A stretch of 64,000 nt of DNA from Robertmurraya korlensis NBRC 107688 (GTDB taxonomy: Bacteria > Bacillota > Bacilli > Bacillales > Cytobacillaceae), in NCBI RefSeq assembly GCF_001591645.1, contig NZ_BCVH01000004.1, positions 186,001 through 250,000 on the forward strand, read 5' to 3'. A program made the position numbers and the translations under genes. Shown here piece after piece: positions 43,885 to 53,910 of this stretch; within the stretch, counting starts at the first letter, position 1; each line of letters starts with the position of its first letter. Under the pieces are notes generated by a model. The model searched no databases. It saw only the letters and a program-made list of their open reading frames with translations, and was not told the DNA's origin.

Positions 43885-43981
43885 ATGGATAGAGGGAACA
43901 ACGCGCTTTAACCGTTAGTAAAATTTAAAATGTATATTTATACAAACGTGTAATCAAAGGAGACTTCCTGGAGGTAGGTTT

Positions 43982-46024
43982 ATGATCAAGAGAAAAAGCA
44001 GTATTAAACTCAAAATGTTAGGTTTATTTTTACCTATTATTCTAATTTCTACGATTTCGATCACCGCTTTAAGTTTTTTTAGTTCTAAAAAAGAAATTAC
44101 CTCTTTAACAGATTCTAGTGTCAATCACAAGATGGCTACGATTTTAGAAGAAATGGAGCATGAATTTACGGCCCATACACGGCTGGCTGAATCAATTAGT
44201 ACGTTGTACAAGGTAAAAGGGAATTCTCTAGTAAAAGAAGATTACAAAAAGACCTTAGAAGTAACCATAAAATTAAACACCAATACGTTCGGGCTAGGTA
44301 TATGGTTGGAACCATACCAATATCATCAGGATACTGAATATTTTGGACCCTACGTGTACAGAGATGGTGAAACCATTTTATACACAGAGGATTATGAAAA
44401 TGCGGATTATAATTACCCGGAATTAGATTGGTATGTTAAGGGAAAAGAAGTCGGGGAAGGGAATATTGCATGGTCTCCGCCTTACTATGATGAGGGACTA
44501 AATAAGACGTTAATCACAGCTTCTGTTCCAATTATTCTTGATGGAAAGTTTATGGGAAATATCACGGCTGATTACGATTTGACAACGATACAAGAATTGA
44601 TAGTTGGTCAAAAGTTTGAAAAATCGGGCCATCTTTTCCTTGTCGGCTTAGCGGGAGAGTTTATTGCCCATAAAGAAAAATCCATGACTGATATGATTAT
44701 GGAAGATTCAGAGCTAAAACAGTTAGGGGAAGAAATCCTCAATCATGAAAGTGGAAACAAGTTCTTTTCAACTAACGATAAGGAATGGGAGGCGTTTTAC
44801 TCAACCTTTCCTGAAACAGGTTGGAAACTGGTAGCATTAGCACCTACAAGTGAACTATATGCTGGGGTTACTTCTTTGCTAATGAAATCAGTAGGAATTA
44901 CTGCCTTCTTTTTACTAGTATCCATAACGTTAATAGTTTTATTTAGTTCTAGCATGTCAAAAAAGATGAAGCAGTTTGTCGAGAAGATTGGATTCCTTGC
45001 GGAGGGTGATTTAACCAATCCTATCCAAATAAAATCAAGTGATGAACTTGGACAAATGGGTGAACATTACAATCAAGCATTGAGTCATTTAAACCAAATG
45101 TTTTACACAATCCGTTCCTCTTCTGAACAAGTAGCAGCAAGTGCAGAAGAATTATCGGCGAGTGCAGAACAGACCAGCTCGTCTGTAGCGGAAGTGGCAG
45201 GATCGATCCAGGACGTGGCTGCAAATAATAATGAGCAAAACAATTACACGAGCAAAATGAAAGAAAGTACCGGCCTCATTTATCATAGGATGGAACAAAT
45301 TACGTCCAATATTGAAAATGTGAAAAACTCTTCTACTGAAACGACGGTTCTTGCTCAAGATGGAACCGACGATGTAAAAAGGGCTATTGACCAAATGAAT
45401 GAAATCCATTCAACGGTTCAACAAACCGCTCACTCTATTAGTCAATTGGATAACAAATCCAGAAAGATTGAAGATATCGTAGGCCTAATCAATACGATAG
45501 CTGAACAAACGAACCTGCTTGCATTAAATGCGGCGATTGAAGCGGCAAGGGCTGGGGAGCATGGGAAGGGCTTTGCGGTTGTTGCAGATGAAGTAAGAAA
45601 ACTAGCGGAGCAATCTAGTAGAGCTTCCGGAGATATTAAGAATCTAATTCACGAAATCCAGAATGAGATTAGCACTTCCGTATCAGTGATGAAATCGAGT
45701 ACAGAGTCTACTAAGTCAGGAATTCAAGTGGTGGAACAAACGGGACAATCATTTAATCAAATTTATGATGCGATTGGAAATATGACGAAGCATACGGAAG
45801 AGGTTTACAACTCCGTTGTTCATATTCTAAAAGAAGTAGATCATATGAAAGATGTAGTGGATGCGGTTAACGAATTAGCAGGAACCAATGACGAAAAGGC
45901 GCAAAATGTATCTGCTGCTACGGAACAACAAGCGGCAATGGTAGAAGAAATGACCGCATCGAGTGAAGCGTTGGCTCAAATTGCAACCGATCTTCAACTT
46001 GAATTAGCAAAATTTAAGCTGTGA
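43982..46024 (+). CDS. Methyl-accepting chemotaxis protein
   Basis: 680 residues. TM1 about 10-30, extracellular dCache-type double-PAS sensor (about 40-295; [31 protein letters not shown]), TM2 about 300-322, HAMP (about 325-375) and a long signalling coil with the hairpin tip [20 protein letters not shown]. Methylation-type Glu/Gln pairs flank it. Clusters with CheA/CheW at the membrane. GGAGGTAGG precedes the ATG. The dCache pocket suggests amino acids or organic acids, undetermined. Confidence 0.94.
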   Translation: MIKRKSSIKLKMLGLFLPIILISTISITALSFFSSKKEITSLTDSSVNHKMATILEEMEHEFTAHTRLAESISTLYKVKGNSLVKEDYKKTLEVTIKLNTNTFGLGIWLEPYQYHQDTEYFGPYVYRDGETILYTEDYENADYNYPELDWYVKGKEVGEGNIAWSPPYYDEGLNKTLITASVPIILDGKFMGNITADYDLTTIQELIVGQKFEKSGHLFLVGLAGEFIAHKEKSMTDMIMEDSELKQLGEEILNHESGNKFFSTNDKEWEAFYSTFPETGWKLVALAPTSELYAGVTSLLMKSVGITAFFLLVSITLIVLFSSSMSKKMKQFVEKIGFLAEGDLTNPIQIKSSDELGQMGEHYNQALSHLNQMFYTIRSSSEQVAASAEELSASAEQTSSSVAEVAGSIQDVAANNNEQNNYTSKMKESTGLIYHRMEQITSNIENVKNSSTETTVLAQDGTDDVKRAIDQMNEIHSTVQQTAHSISQLDNKSRKIEDIVGLINTIAEQTNLLALNAAIEAARAGEHGKGFAVVADEVRKLAEQSSRASGDIKNLIHEIQNEISTSVSVMKSSTESTKSGIQVVEQTGQSFNQIYDAIGNMTKHTEEVYNSVVHILKEVDHMKDVVDAVNELAGTNDEKAQNVSAATEQQAAMVEEMTASSEALAQIATDLQLELAKFKL

Positions 46025-46032
46025 TACATGGA

Positions 46033-46071
46033 AGAAGGAAAGATGTGAATCGTACATCTTTCCTTCTTTTT
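46033..46071 (+). terminator. Intrinsic terminator of the chemoreceptor gene
   Basis: AAGAAGGAAAGATGT / ACATCTTTCCTTCTT long stem with TTTTTG. Confidence 0.9.
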
Positions 46072-46086
46072 GTGTTTATTAATGGA

Positions 46087-47034
46087 TCATTGCAATCTCC
46101 CTGACATGACCGTAACAAAATTTTGTATAAAGGCATTGTAATTAAAAAATAAAGCAATCCTATCAAGCGTTTCTAAGGGTTCTACTTCAGGCTTTGGGCG
46201 AAAATCTGCTCTTGATGTACCTCTAGATAATTCCGAAGAGTCAACTCTCGCTCTCCGGGAAACGAATTGAAAGGACTCAGGGCTCACAATGGAGAATAAA
46301 GTGAGAACATCATGAACGGCGGCGGCCTGTAAACCAGGGATTAGTTTATTATAAGCATTGATATAGTAATCCATTATGGGCTTAAACAAGCTTGAGAACG
46401 GATTACTGTTCAGGGAAGTAATATAGTTTACTACTTGAGGTGATACTAGAGCATAATTCGTAACATTCAGCGGTAAAATCGTAATGTTCTTTCCTTTTTC
46501 TAAGACCAAATCACTTGCAATAGGGTCCCCGTAAAAATTAGCCTCCGCCGAAGCGGTCACATTTCCTGGGTGATTAAATGCTCCTCCCATGATATACATA
46601 GCGTTAACTTGATTCATAAAATCTGCCCCAGCTAAAATAAATGCCGTAGCAAGTGAGGTAGAACGACCAACATCCACAATCGTTAATTCACTCTTGTACC
46701 TATCAATTATTTCGAATACGGTAGAAAAATCCTGAACATTGGTTGTGAAGTAATCGGGTGGTCGTATCGGTCCAAGTCCTTCTGGCCCATGTATTTCGGG
46801 ATAATACTGTACTAATTCTCCGGAAAAGGGTCCTTTGGCTCCGCGTATAACTGGAATATCTGGTCTTCCACCTAGTTGAAGCAAATAAGAGGCATTTTCA
46901 GCAGCCTGTGTTTCATCTACATTTCCATAACCGGTAACCAAACCCACTAGTTCAATTTCAGGATTCAATAAGGCATAGATAATGGCAACAGCATCATCAA
47001 TCCCTGGATCACCAAAGAGCAAAATTTTCTTCAT
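46087..47034 (-). CDS. Nucleoside hydrolase (IUNH family)
   Basis: 315 residues from ATG 47034 (AGGTG upstream, which itself contains an in-frame GTG at 47043). N-terminal GDPGIDDAVAI is the calcium/ribose-binding signature (usually DxDxGxDDA; the first Asp is replaced by Gly here), then GLVTGYGNVDETQAAENA, MYIMGGAFNHPGNVTASAEA, NFYGDPIASDLVL and the late AVHDVLTL His. Hydrolyses ribonucleosides to base and ribose. The altered first Asp and the VDVGRSTSLA loop suggest a divergent member, perhaps with other substrates. Confidence 0.85.
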   Translation of the reverse strand: MKKILLFGDPGIDDAVAIIYALLNPEIELVGLVTGYGNVDETQAAENASYLLQLGGRPDIPVIRGAKGPFSGELVQYYPEIHGPEGLGPIRPPDYFTTNVQDFSTVFEIIDRYKSELTIVDVGRSTSLATAFILAGADFMNQVNAMYIMGGAFNHPGNVTASAEANFYGDPIASDLVLEKGKNITILPLNVTNYALVSPQVVNYITSLNSNPFSSLFKPIMDYYINAYNKLIPGLQAAAVHDVLTLFSIVSPESFQFVSRRARVDSSELSRGTSRADFRPKPEVEPLETLDRIALFFNYNAFIQNFVTVMSGRLQ

Positions 47035-47135
47035 TTTCTTCACCTGATTCTTAAGACTTTTTATAATATATACTCTTTGTTAAATACAGGTGACTTATTT
47101 GGTTTCGTTTAGTATGTGTCTGAAAACATCTGGAT

Positions 47136-48422
47136 TTATTTAATTGCATTCGATGTTTTACTAGGAACATAGTCTCTTAAATCGGCCATAGAAGGAAAGA
47201 TAAAACGAAAGGTTGTCCCTTTACCCAGTTCACTTTGAACTCGAATGACCCCATTCATGGCTTTAACAATACTATATGCCACCATCATACCAAGGCCAGT
47301 ACCCTTTGAACCTTTTGTGGAATAATAAGGTTCTCCCAATCGGTCCAATTGTTCTTTTGTCATGCCAACTCCGTGGTCAATGACTGATATCGTTACATTT
47401 TTTTCGCTAGTATCTGAAAGTATGAGTAACTGACCCCCATTAGGCATCGATTCAATTCCGTTTTTTATCACATTCAAAAAACATTGGTGAAATTTTAGTC
47501 GATCTCCGATAATATGTCCTTGCGTTTCAATTTGGGTATTTACTTTAACTGAATATTGATTCGCTGTGGGTATCAGCATTTTTATTATTAGAGTGAGTTC
47601 CTTACTAACTTCAATGGGTTCCACTTGTTCTAATGATGGTTTTGAAAAGGTTAGGTAATCTTTTATTACCTGTTCCGCTAAAATCAATTCATGTGAAATG
47701 ATCTTTAAATATTCTGTATGTTTTTGAGATGTTTGTGGACCTTCTAAAAGCAATTGAACAAACCCCTTAGCTGAGGTAAGGGGATTCCGAATCTCATGGG
47801 ATATGGCCGCACCCATTTGTTCCACGACTTCTAACTTACCTGATTTAATCAACTGATTTTGTAAATGGAAATTCTTTATGACAAACTCACTCGTTATGGA
47901 AATCATTGCTATTCCAAGATTAGGTACTACTAGATAAGCTATGTAGGCATCAAAAAGATTAATGTCTAAATTCATGAATCCCAAGCTGGAAAGGGTAATT
48001 ATACTAATTGCAATTCCCAATAAGATGGAAATGACCACCCGACGGGATGGACGTTGGTTCCAAAACCAGGGATAAACTTTCCAAAAGAAAAAGGCTAGCG
48101 GTAAATAAAGGCCGATATTTGCAAAAAATCCAGCATCGATTCCATACAATCCTCGAATAAAAATAACCATAATTGAAAGGATGGGACCTATTCCTAAGTA
48201 AAGTCCACCAATCAATACGGGAAGCTCTCGTAAATCCATCAAAATATCTGGAACAGGATGGTATGAGAATTGGAAGCAAGTCCATAGGAGGAGAATACCC
48301 CAAAATAATGAAAACCTTTTTGATATAGAAAAGTTCCTCATCTTGGCTGACCAGACAAGTGCAAAAAACAAAATAACCATTAATAAGGAAAGATTAAAAA
48401 AGAAGTGTTTAGTGATTTCCAT
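47136..48422 (-). CDS. Sensor histidine kinase, KinB-like with 5TMR-LYT domain (paralogue)
   Basis: 428 residues; GGAGGAAG precedes the ATG. Six TM helices with the LYT pattern DLRELPVLIGGLYLGIGPIL ... FIRGLYG. His209 in ISHEIRNPLTSAKGFVQLL, N-box FLNVIKNGIES, DHGVGM and GTGLGMMVAYSIV are intact. It has the same design as the kinase at 8265-9509 but differs in most residues. No response regulator is adjacent. A sporulation phosphorelay kinase is likely; it is also a potential target of the Sda-like protein (inference). Confidence 0.85.
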   Translation of the reverse strand: MEITKHFFFNLSLLMVILFFALVWSAKMRNFSISKRFSLFWGILLLWTCFQFSYHPVPDILMDLRELPVLIGGLYLGIGPILSIMVIFIRGLYGIDAGFFANIGLYLPLAFFFWKVYPWFWNQRPSRRVVISILLGIAISIITLSSLGFMNLDINLFDAYIAYLVVPNLGIAMISITSEFVIKNFHLQNQLIKSGKLEVVEQMGAAISHEIRNPLTSAKGFVQLLLEGPQTSQKHTEYLKIISHELILAEQVIKDYLTFSKPSLEQVEPIEVSKELTLIIKMLIPTANQYSVKVNTQIETQGHIIGDRLKFHQCFLNVIKNGIESMPNGGQLLILSDTSEKNVTISVIDHGVGMTKEQLDRLGEPYYSTKGSKGTGLGMMVAYSIVKAMNGVIRVQSELGKGTTFRFIFPSMADLRDYVPSKTSNAIK

Positions 48423-48613
48423 GGACTTCCTCCGAGTGATTCAACAATTTTATTCTATTATATATATGAGAAGTACAAAATACATTAACATTTTTAAGTA
48501 AATGTTCACATGGGGATTTATATCTTTTTAAAAATAGATAATTGAGGAGCAATTGGTTTCAATATTATAAACCTTCCTTTGTAAAATAGGTGATTGCTAA
48601 CAAAAAATTTGGC

Positions 48614-48848
48614 ATAAAAAAATCCAGCTCCCAAAGGGAAACTGGTTCATTATGTATCGCCGCCTTTGCCGTATGTGAGTGTAAGAAAGTTTTAAACCAC
48701 CACTCCTCAAAGTGGGTGTCCGCAGAAACATTCCTGCCTGTCCTCCAAATCATATAGATGGAGACTTGTCATTCCTGTTCCAATGTTAAACTCCCTATTA
48801 CAGCTTAAAGGTTAAAACTTACTTAAGAATACGAACAACGCAGCTTGT
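48614..48848 (-). ncRNA. Candidate structured non-coding RNA (about 235 nt), identity unknown
   Basis: A SigA-like promoter on the minus strand, TTGCAG (48878-48883), 17-bp spacer, TAATAT (48855-48860), leads into a transcript that ends at a strong terminator, CCAGTTTCCC / GGGAGCTGG with T7. Between are a long-range helix (AAGTTTTAACC with GGTTTAAAACTT), a hairpin CACCCACT-TTGAGG-AGTGGTG and GTCTCC / GGAGGAC. A 62-residue frame inside has no ribosome site. 6S RNA or a sporulation-type sRNA are possibilities I cannot confirm by eye. Confidence 0.5.
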
Positions 48849-48854
48849 ATTAGT

Positions 48855-48883
48855 ATATTAATATAATAGTTGTTGTTCTGCAA
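48855..48883 (-). promoter_or_regulatory. Promoter of the candidate ncRNA
   Basis: TTGCAG-N17-TAATAT on the minus strand, ending about 7 nt before the assumed RNA start. Confidence 0.5.
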
Positions 48884-48978
48884 TGGAAATGGTTTCCTCA
48901 CTTTTTTGTAGATAACTACAGCCAGGTGTTGTTTGGCTGAAAGGCTGTGATGAAAGATGTTAGGGGGGTGTTAGTGAT

Positions 48979-49305
48979 TGAAACGTATTTCAGCATGTGA
49001 TGAAAGACGTTAGGGCGTGAATAAATGATTGAAACGTTATTCATCGGGAGGATGAAAGAGGTTAGGGTGTGAATAAATGATCGAAACGTTCTTCATCAGG
49101 TAGATGAAAGAGGTTAGGGTGTGAACAAATGATTGAAACGTTCTTCATCAGGAGGATGAAAGACGTTAGGGTGTGAATAAATGATTGAAACGTACTTCAT
49201 AAGGCGGATGAAAAACGTTGGAGCGGTAGTTAATGATTGAAACGTTCTTCACTGGAGCTATGAAGAACGTTTTTGCTTTAAACAAAGGTCGAAAAGAAGT
49301 CATCG
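48979..49305. repeat. Intergenic tandem array, period 52 bp, about six units
   Basis: TGAAACGT (or CGAAACGT/CGAAAAGA) begins at 48979, 49030, 49082, 49134, 49186, 49238 and 49290: periods 51, 52, 52, 52, 52, 52. Units read TGAAACGTTCTTCATCAGGA then GGATGAAAGACGTTAGGG and a TGTGAATAAATGAT tail. Each has the dyad TTCATC-n4-GATGAA flanked by CGT/ACG. No unique spacers. The region 49306-49477 decays into partial copies (AGTTCATCCACTT) and holds no gene. Confidence 0.88.
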
Positions 49306-49477
49306 TCCTCATGAAGATCATTTCAGCTTAAATTATTACGCGAAATGAAGTTCATCCACTTAATAAGAATTGTTTCACCGCATTTTCCTCATCTTCAACT
49401 ACTCATCTAACAGAACTCCCCCACCTAAATAAAAATTTAGAACCATTTTTCCACTTTCAGTATGGAAAAGAAGAATA

Positions 49478-49491
49478 TGAAAGCGTTTTCA
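49478..49491 (+). promoter_or_regulatory. CcpA-binding cre site of the PTS operon
   Basis: TGAAAGCGTTTTCA fits the cre consensus TGWNANCGNTNWCA at every position. It is 63 bp upstream of the first PTS gene, so carbon catabolite repression is expected. Confidence 0.85.
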
Positions 49492-49553
49492 ACATAGAAT
49501 GAATTACACCGAGAATCAACCAGCTAGTATCGAATTGAAAGGGAGGGGACAAA

Positions 49554-49859
49554 GTGAGGATTTTATTATGTTGTGCCGCGGGAATGTCTACGAGTCTATT
49601 GGTAACGAAGATGGAGAAGGCCGCGGAGGAACAAGGGGTAGAGGTGAAAATCTGGGCGGTATCCGCGGACGTGGTTCGCAATCATGTTGATGATGCAGAC
49701 GTGCTGCTCGTGGGTCCGCAGGTTCGTTACATGCTGCCTCAACTGAAAAAAGTGGGCCAGGAAAAAGGGATTCCGGTGGACATGATTAATACTGTGCACT
49801 ATGGAACATGTAATGGCGCCGAAGTATTGAAATTTGCAAAACAGTTAGTCACCAAATAA
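49554..49859 (+). CDS. PTS lactose/cellobiose-family IIB component
   Basis: 101 residues from GTG with GGGAGGGG upstream. The phosphorylated Cys is in [29 protein letters not shown] and the [14 protein letters not shown] end are typical of cellobiose/chitobiose IIB. First gene of a five-gene operon (IIB-IIC-ChbG-IIA-GH4). It passes phosphate from IIA to the sugar at IIC. Confidence 0.92.
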   Translation: MRILLCCAAGMSTSLLVTKMEKAAEEQGVEVKIWAVSADVVRNHVDDADVLLVGPQVRYMLPQLKKVGQEKGIPVDMINTVHYGTCNGAEVLKFAKQLVTK

Positions 49860-49871
49860 GGAGTGATTGGA

Positions 49872-51185
49872 ATGAGCAAATTTACCGATGTATTGGAAAA
49901 CAAGGTAATGCCAGTCGCTGGACGCATTGCCGGACAGCGTCATTTACAAGCGTTGCGTGATGGACTTATTTTAACGATGCCTCTTATTATTGTAGGTTCG
50001 ATTTTCTTGATTCTCGGATTTTTGCCAATTCCAGGCTATGAAGATTTCATGGCCAAGACGTTTGGAGATGCGTGGCTTACTAAGTTACTCTATCCAGTTG
50101 CTGCGACCTTTGATATCATGGCACTGATCGCCGGATTCGGGATTGCCTACCGGTTAGCGGAAAAGTACAATGTGGAGCCTTTGTCTGCTGGAGCGATCTC
50201 TGTGTCCGCGTTCCTCCTTGCCACGCCATTTGAAGTTTCCTTTTTAGCGGAGGGCGCAACAGAAGCCGTTATGGTTGGTGGGGCGATTCCTGCTGCGTTA
50301 ATGGGAAGTAAGGGATTATTCGTTGCGATGTTAATTGCGATGCTGTCTACTGAAATTTATCGATATATTATTCAGAAGAATATTGTTTTTAGATTGCCTG
50401 ACGGAGTTCCGCCAGCAGTTAGTAAATCGTTTGTTGCGTTAATTCCAGGGGCGATTGTTATTTTCGTTGTTTGGATTTTACGTATATTAGTAGAAAATAC
50501 CGACTTCGGGAGCTTACACAACATAGTCGGAGAACTTCTCGGTAAACCGCTCGGCGTACTCGGAGGAAGTTTGATTGGTAGTTTAGTAGCTGTGTTCCTC
50601 GTGCAGCTATTATGGTCAACTGGATTGCATGGGGCATCCATCGTTGGTGGGGTGATGGGTCCCATCTGGTTAGCGGCTACCGATGCGAACCGTCTGGCGT
50701 TCCAAAATGGGGCAGATGAGCTACCAAATATCTTCACGGCTCAGTTTTTTGACTTGTTTGTGTATATCGGAGGCTCTGGTGCCACCTTTGCTCTTGTAGT
50801 CATGATGCTACTAAGGGCACGAAGTCAGCAAATGAAGCAACTCGGACGGTTAGCGTTTGGACCGGGGCTCTTCAATATTAACGAACCGATTACGTTCGGA
50901 ATGCCAATCGTAATGAACCCACTCATGATCGTGCCGTTCATTTTAGCTCCACTTTCGATTGTTATCACCACGTATATCGCGATGAGTACTGGTCTTGTAG
51001 CGAAGCCAGTCGGGATTGCTGTGCCATGGACGATGCCACCAATCATTGGAGGTTATTTAGCAACTGGTGGGAAAATCTCAGGTGCGTTATTACAGTTATT
51101 TAACTTCTGCGTCACCTTCGCGATTTATTATCCATTCTTTAGAATGTGGGATCGCCAAAAGTACGCGGAAGAGCAAGGAAAATAA
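49872..51185 (+). CDS. PTS lactose/cellobiose-family IIC permease
   Basis: 437 residues from ATG 49872 (AAGGAG upstream), 12 nt after IIB. About ten membrane segments; PLIIVGSIFLILGFLPIPGY at TM1 and the conserved GLFNINEPITFGMPIVMNPL motif of the chitobiose/cellobiose IIC family. Transports the disaccharide with phosphorylation. Confidence 0.93.
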   Translation: MSKFTDVLENKVMPVAGRIAGQRHLQALRDGLILTMPLIIVGSIFLILGFLPIPGYEDFMAKTFGDAWLTKLLYPVAATFDIMALIAGFGIAYRLAEKYNVEPLSAGAISVSAFLLATPFEVSFLAEGATEAVMVGGAIPAALMGSKGLFVAMLIAMLSTEIYRYIIQKNIVFRLPDGVPPAVSKSFVALIPGAIVIFVVWILRILVENTDFGSLHNIVGELLGKPLGVLGGSLIGSLVAVFLVQLLWSTGLHGASIVGGVMGPIWLAATDANRLAFQNGADELPNIFTAQFFDLFVYIGGSGATFALVVMMLLRARSQQMKQLGRLAFGPGLFNINEPITFGMPIVMNPLMIVPFILAPLSIVITTYIAMSTGLVAKPVGIAVPWTMPPIIGGYLATGGKISGALLQLFNFCVTFAIYYPFFRMWDRQKYAEEQGK

Positions 51186-51204
51186 AGCATTTTAGGAGGA
51201 GTCT

Positions 51205-51951
51205 ATGACAAAGTTAGTAATTAACGCGGATGATTTCGGTTATTCAAAAGGAGTAAACCTCGGAATCATCGAAGCGTACAAACACGGAGTCGTCTCCTCA
51301 GCCACAATGATGGTCAATATGCCTGGAGCTGCGCATGCCGCAGCTCTAGCGCTTGCCCATCCAGGGTTGGGAGTCGGAATTCATCTTGTTTTGGATTGTG
51401 GATATCCTGTCCATTCAAACGTTCCATCCCTTATCAATGAAACGGGCCAATTTTACAAAATGCAAGAATTGCTAGAAAAAGCAGATCCTCGTGACATTGA
51501 AAAAGAACTCCATGCTCAAATCGAGAAATTTTTCTCATTCGGCTTAACTCCGACACACTTGGACGGGCATCATCATGTCCACGGGCAGGAAAAAATTTAC
51601 CCGATGGTTCAATTACTCGCTAAGGAATACAGAATACCGATTCGTAAGGTGTCAGGGGATTCCAATCATCCAAGCAATCAATTTCTACCAACTACTCAAG
51701 CCTTCTTCTATGAATTTTATGGAAACGAATTAACTCCCACTTCTCTCATAGACTTAGTAAAGAAGTCTACTTCCTTTGATACAGCAGAAATTATGTGCCA
51801 CCCGGCGTATATCGACGAAGAGGTACTGACGGGCAGCTCGTACAACGTCCAACGAGCACGAGAATTAGCTATTTTAAACGATCCTGAGGTCAAACGGGCT
51901 GTTGAAGAAAACCGCATCGAGCTTGTTACATACAAAGACGTAATCAAGTAA
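51205..51951 (+). CDS. chbG: Chitin-disaccharide deacetylase (YdjC/ChbG family)
   Basis: 248 residues, GGAGG before ATG. Metal motif [12 protein letters not shown] and [10 protein letters not shown] with the His pair, plus MMVNMPGA and [11 protein letters not shown]. ChbG removes one acetyl group from N,N'-diacetylchitobiose 6-phosphate, making it a substrate for the GH4 enzyme downstream. Its presence argues that the operon is for chitobiose rather than plain cellobiose. Confidence 0.9.
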   Translation: MTKLVINADDFGYSKGVNLGIIEAYKHGVVSSATMMVNMPGAAHAAALALAHPGLGVGIHLVLDCGYPVHSNVPSLINETGQFYKMQELLEKADPRDIEKELHAQIEKFFSFGLTPTHLDGHHHVHGQEKIYPMVQLLAKEYRIPIRKVSGDSNHPSNQFLPTTQAFFYEFYGNELTPTSLIDLVKKSTSFDTAEIMCHPAYIDEEVLTGSSYNVQRARELAILNDPEVKRAVEENRIELVTYKDVIK

Positions 51952-51964
51952 GAGGGGGAGAATC

Positions 51965-52288
51965 ATGGAACAAGAACAACTGGTGTTTCAAATCATTTTA
52001 CATGGGGGAAATGGCAGGAGCTCTTCAATGGAAGCAATCATTGCTGCCAAAGCAGGAGATGTAGAACGAGCTCGTGCCAAGCTTCAAGAAGCGGCAGATG
52101 AGTTACATGAAGCACATAAAATTCAAACCAATCTTATTCAAACGGAGATTCGAGAAGGTCCACAGCCAGTCTCATTATTAATGGTGCATGCACAGGACCA
52201 TTTAATGAATGCGATCGTTGTAAAGGATTTAGCAACCGAATTTGTGGATTTGTATGAATCACTTGGGTTTTCACAGGAGGAAGCATGA
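51965..52288 (+). CDS. PTS lactose/cellobiose-family IIA component
   Basis: 107 residues, AGGGGG before ATG. Three-helix IIA with phosphorylation His in [15 protein letters not shown] and the start [20 protein letters not shown]. Phosphorylated by HPr. Overlaps the GH4 gene by 4 bp (ATGA). Confidence 0.93.
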   Translation: MEQEQLVFQIILHGGNGRSSSMEAIIAAKAGDVERARAKLQEAADELHEAHKIQTNLIQTEIREGPQPVSLLMVHAQDHLMNAIVVKDLATEFVDLYESLGFSQEEA

Positions 52289-53598
52289 CCAAAAAACTAA
52301 AGGTAGCTACGATTGGTGGAGGGTCTAGTTATACTCCGGAATTAGTTGAGGGTTTTATTAAACGATACGACGAATTCCCCGTAAGTGAGCTTTGGTTAGT
52401 TGACATTGAAGAGGGAAAAGAAAAGCTGGAGATTGTCGGAAACCTAGCGAAACGAATGGTAAAAAAAGCAGGACTTCCGATTGATGTCCACTTAACATTG
52501 GACCGGCGGGAAGCGTTAAAAGACGCGGCCTTTGTGACGACTCAGTTTCGGGTGGGTTTGTTAGAAGCGCGCGCGAAGGATGAGCGAATTCCATTGAAGT
52601 ACGGTGTTCTCGGGCAGGAAACGAATGGTCCTGGCGGGTTGTTTAAAGGATTACGGACCGTTCCAGTGATCCTAGACATTTGCCGTGACATGGAAGAGTT
52701 ATGTCCAAATGCATGGCTGATCAATTTTACGAACCCAGCCGGCATGGTGACAGAAGCGGTCCTTCGTTATAGCAAGGTGAAAAAAGTCGTTGGCCTTTGT
52801 AATGTCCCAATTGGGATGGAAATGGGAATTGCCAAGTTGCTAGGTGTGGAACACTCGCGCATTCGCATTGATTTTGCGGGCTTGAACCATATGGTGTATG
52901 GCTTGGATGTGTTTGTAGATGGAGAGAGTGTGAAGGAAAAGGTGTTTACCCTTTTAACGGATCCGAACAACACTAGCTTTGTGAAAAACATCCCAGGCTA
53001 CGGATGGGAGCCGGAGTTTTTGAAAGCTTTGAATGCCCTGCCATGTCCATACCATATGTATTATTACAAAACCAAAACGATGGTGGATAAAACTCTCGAA
53101 AGTGCTGAAAAGGAAGGAACACGGGCGGAGGTTGTGCAAAGACTCGAGAAAGATTTATTTGAGTTATACAAGGACGAAAACCTTGACATCAAACCACCTC
53201 AGCTCGAAAAACGTGGGGGCGCCTATTACTCCGATGCCGCCGTTCGACTCATTACTTCTATCTATAATGACAAAGGTGACATCCAACCGGTGAACACGAT
53301 GAATGCCGGTGCAATCGCAAGCATTCCGTACGACTCGGCCGTGGAAGTGAGCTGCATCATTACGAAGGATGGTCCAAGACCAATTACAATGGGAGATCTT
53401 CCGGTTGCGGTTCGCGGATTAGTTCAGCAGATCAAATCCTTTGAGCGAGTTGCAGCAGAGGCAGCAGTGACCGGTAATTACTCAACCGCGCTACTTGCCA
53501 TGTGCATTAACCCATTGACACCATCCGATACAGTAGCGAAACAGATTTTGGATGAAATGCTTGAGGCACATAAGGAGCATTTGCCTCAGTTTTTTTGA
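52285..53598 (+). CDS. Family 4 glycosidase, 6-phospho-beta-glucosidase (ChbF/CelF/LicH-like)
   Basis: 437 residues. NAD-binding [19 protein letters not shown], then [44 protein letters not shown] (metal Cys region) and [10 protein letters not shown]4 enzymes need NAD and Mn and split 6-phospho-beta-glucosides; the chb context suggests de-N-acetylated chitobiose 6-phosphate. Last gene of the operon; its 3' end contains the left arm of the terminator. Confidence 0.92.
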   Translation: MTKKLKVATIGGGSSYTPELVEGFIKRYDEFPVSELWLVDIEEGKEKLEIVGNLAKRMVKKAGLPIDVHLTLDRREALKDAAFVTTQFRVGLLEARAKDERIPLKYGVLGQETNGPGGLFKGLRTVPVILDICRDMEELCPNAWLINFTNPAGMVTEAVLRYSKVKKVVGLCNVPIGMEMGIAKLLGVEHSRIRIDFAGLNHMVYGLDVFVDGESVKEKVFTLLTDPNNTSFVKNIPGYGWEPEFLKALNALPCPYHMYYYKTKTMVDKTLESAEKEGTRAEVVQRLEKDLFELYKDENLDIKPPQLEKRGGAYYSDAAVRLITSIYNDKGDIQPVNTMNAGAIASIPYDSAVEVSCIITKDGPRPITMGDLPVAVRGLVQQIKSFERVAAEAAVTGNYSTALLAMCINPLTPSDTVAKQILDEMLEAHKEHLPQFF

Positions 53599-53633
53599 AG
53601 GTAATGGGCGTGTTGGATACACGCCTTTCTTGA
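53563..53633 (+). terminator. Tandem intrinsic terminators of the PTS operon
   Basis: GAGGCA / TGCCTC with T7 overlaps the GH4 stop codon (53563-53597); a second hairpin GGCGTGT / ACACGCC with TTT follows (53606-53633). The remaining 53634-53910 holds no gene. Confidence 0.8.
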
Positions 53634-53910
53634 GGAATTTAGTAGATAGGCATCACAAATAAAGGGGATAAGCAAACAAACATTCGATATAGTAGTACCA
53701 AGGTAGTATATTAGATACTCCTTTTGCTGAATAGGCAAAGGGAAAAGAGTTTGAGAAAATAGCAGAAACAAGCCGTTTATTTCGGTTTGTCCCAGTATCG
53801 GTCAGTGTGTAGCATTGGACTGGTCTGGGTTTTTTGTCATATATTCATTCCATCAGACCTTTGGTATAATTAACAGAAAATTTAAATGATTCATCGAGCG
53901 GAGGTGTACA

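Noticed and set aside
48565-48753. 62-residue minus-strand frame
   Set aside because: Lies within the candidate structured RNA, contains its terminator, and has no ribosome site.
48979-49305. Possible CRISPR array or coding tandem repeat
   Set aside because: No spacers, stops in all frames within the units, and no ribosome site.
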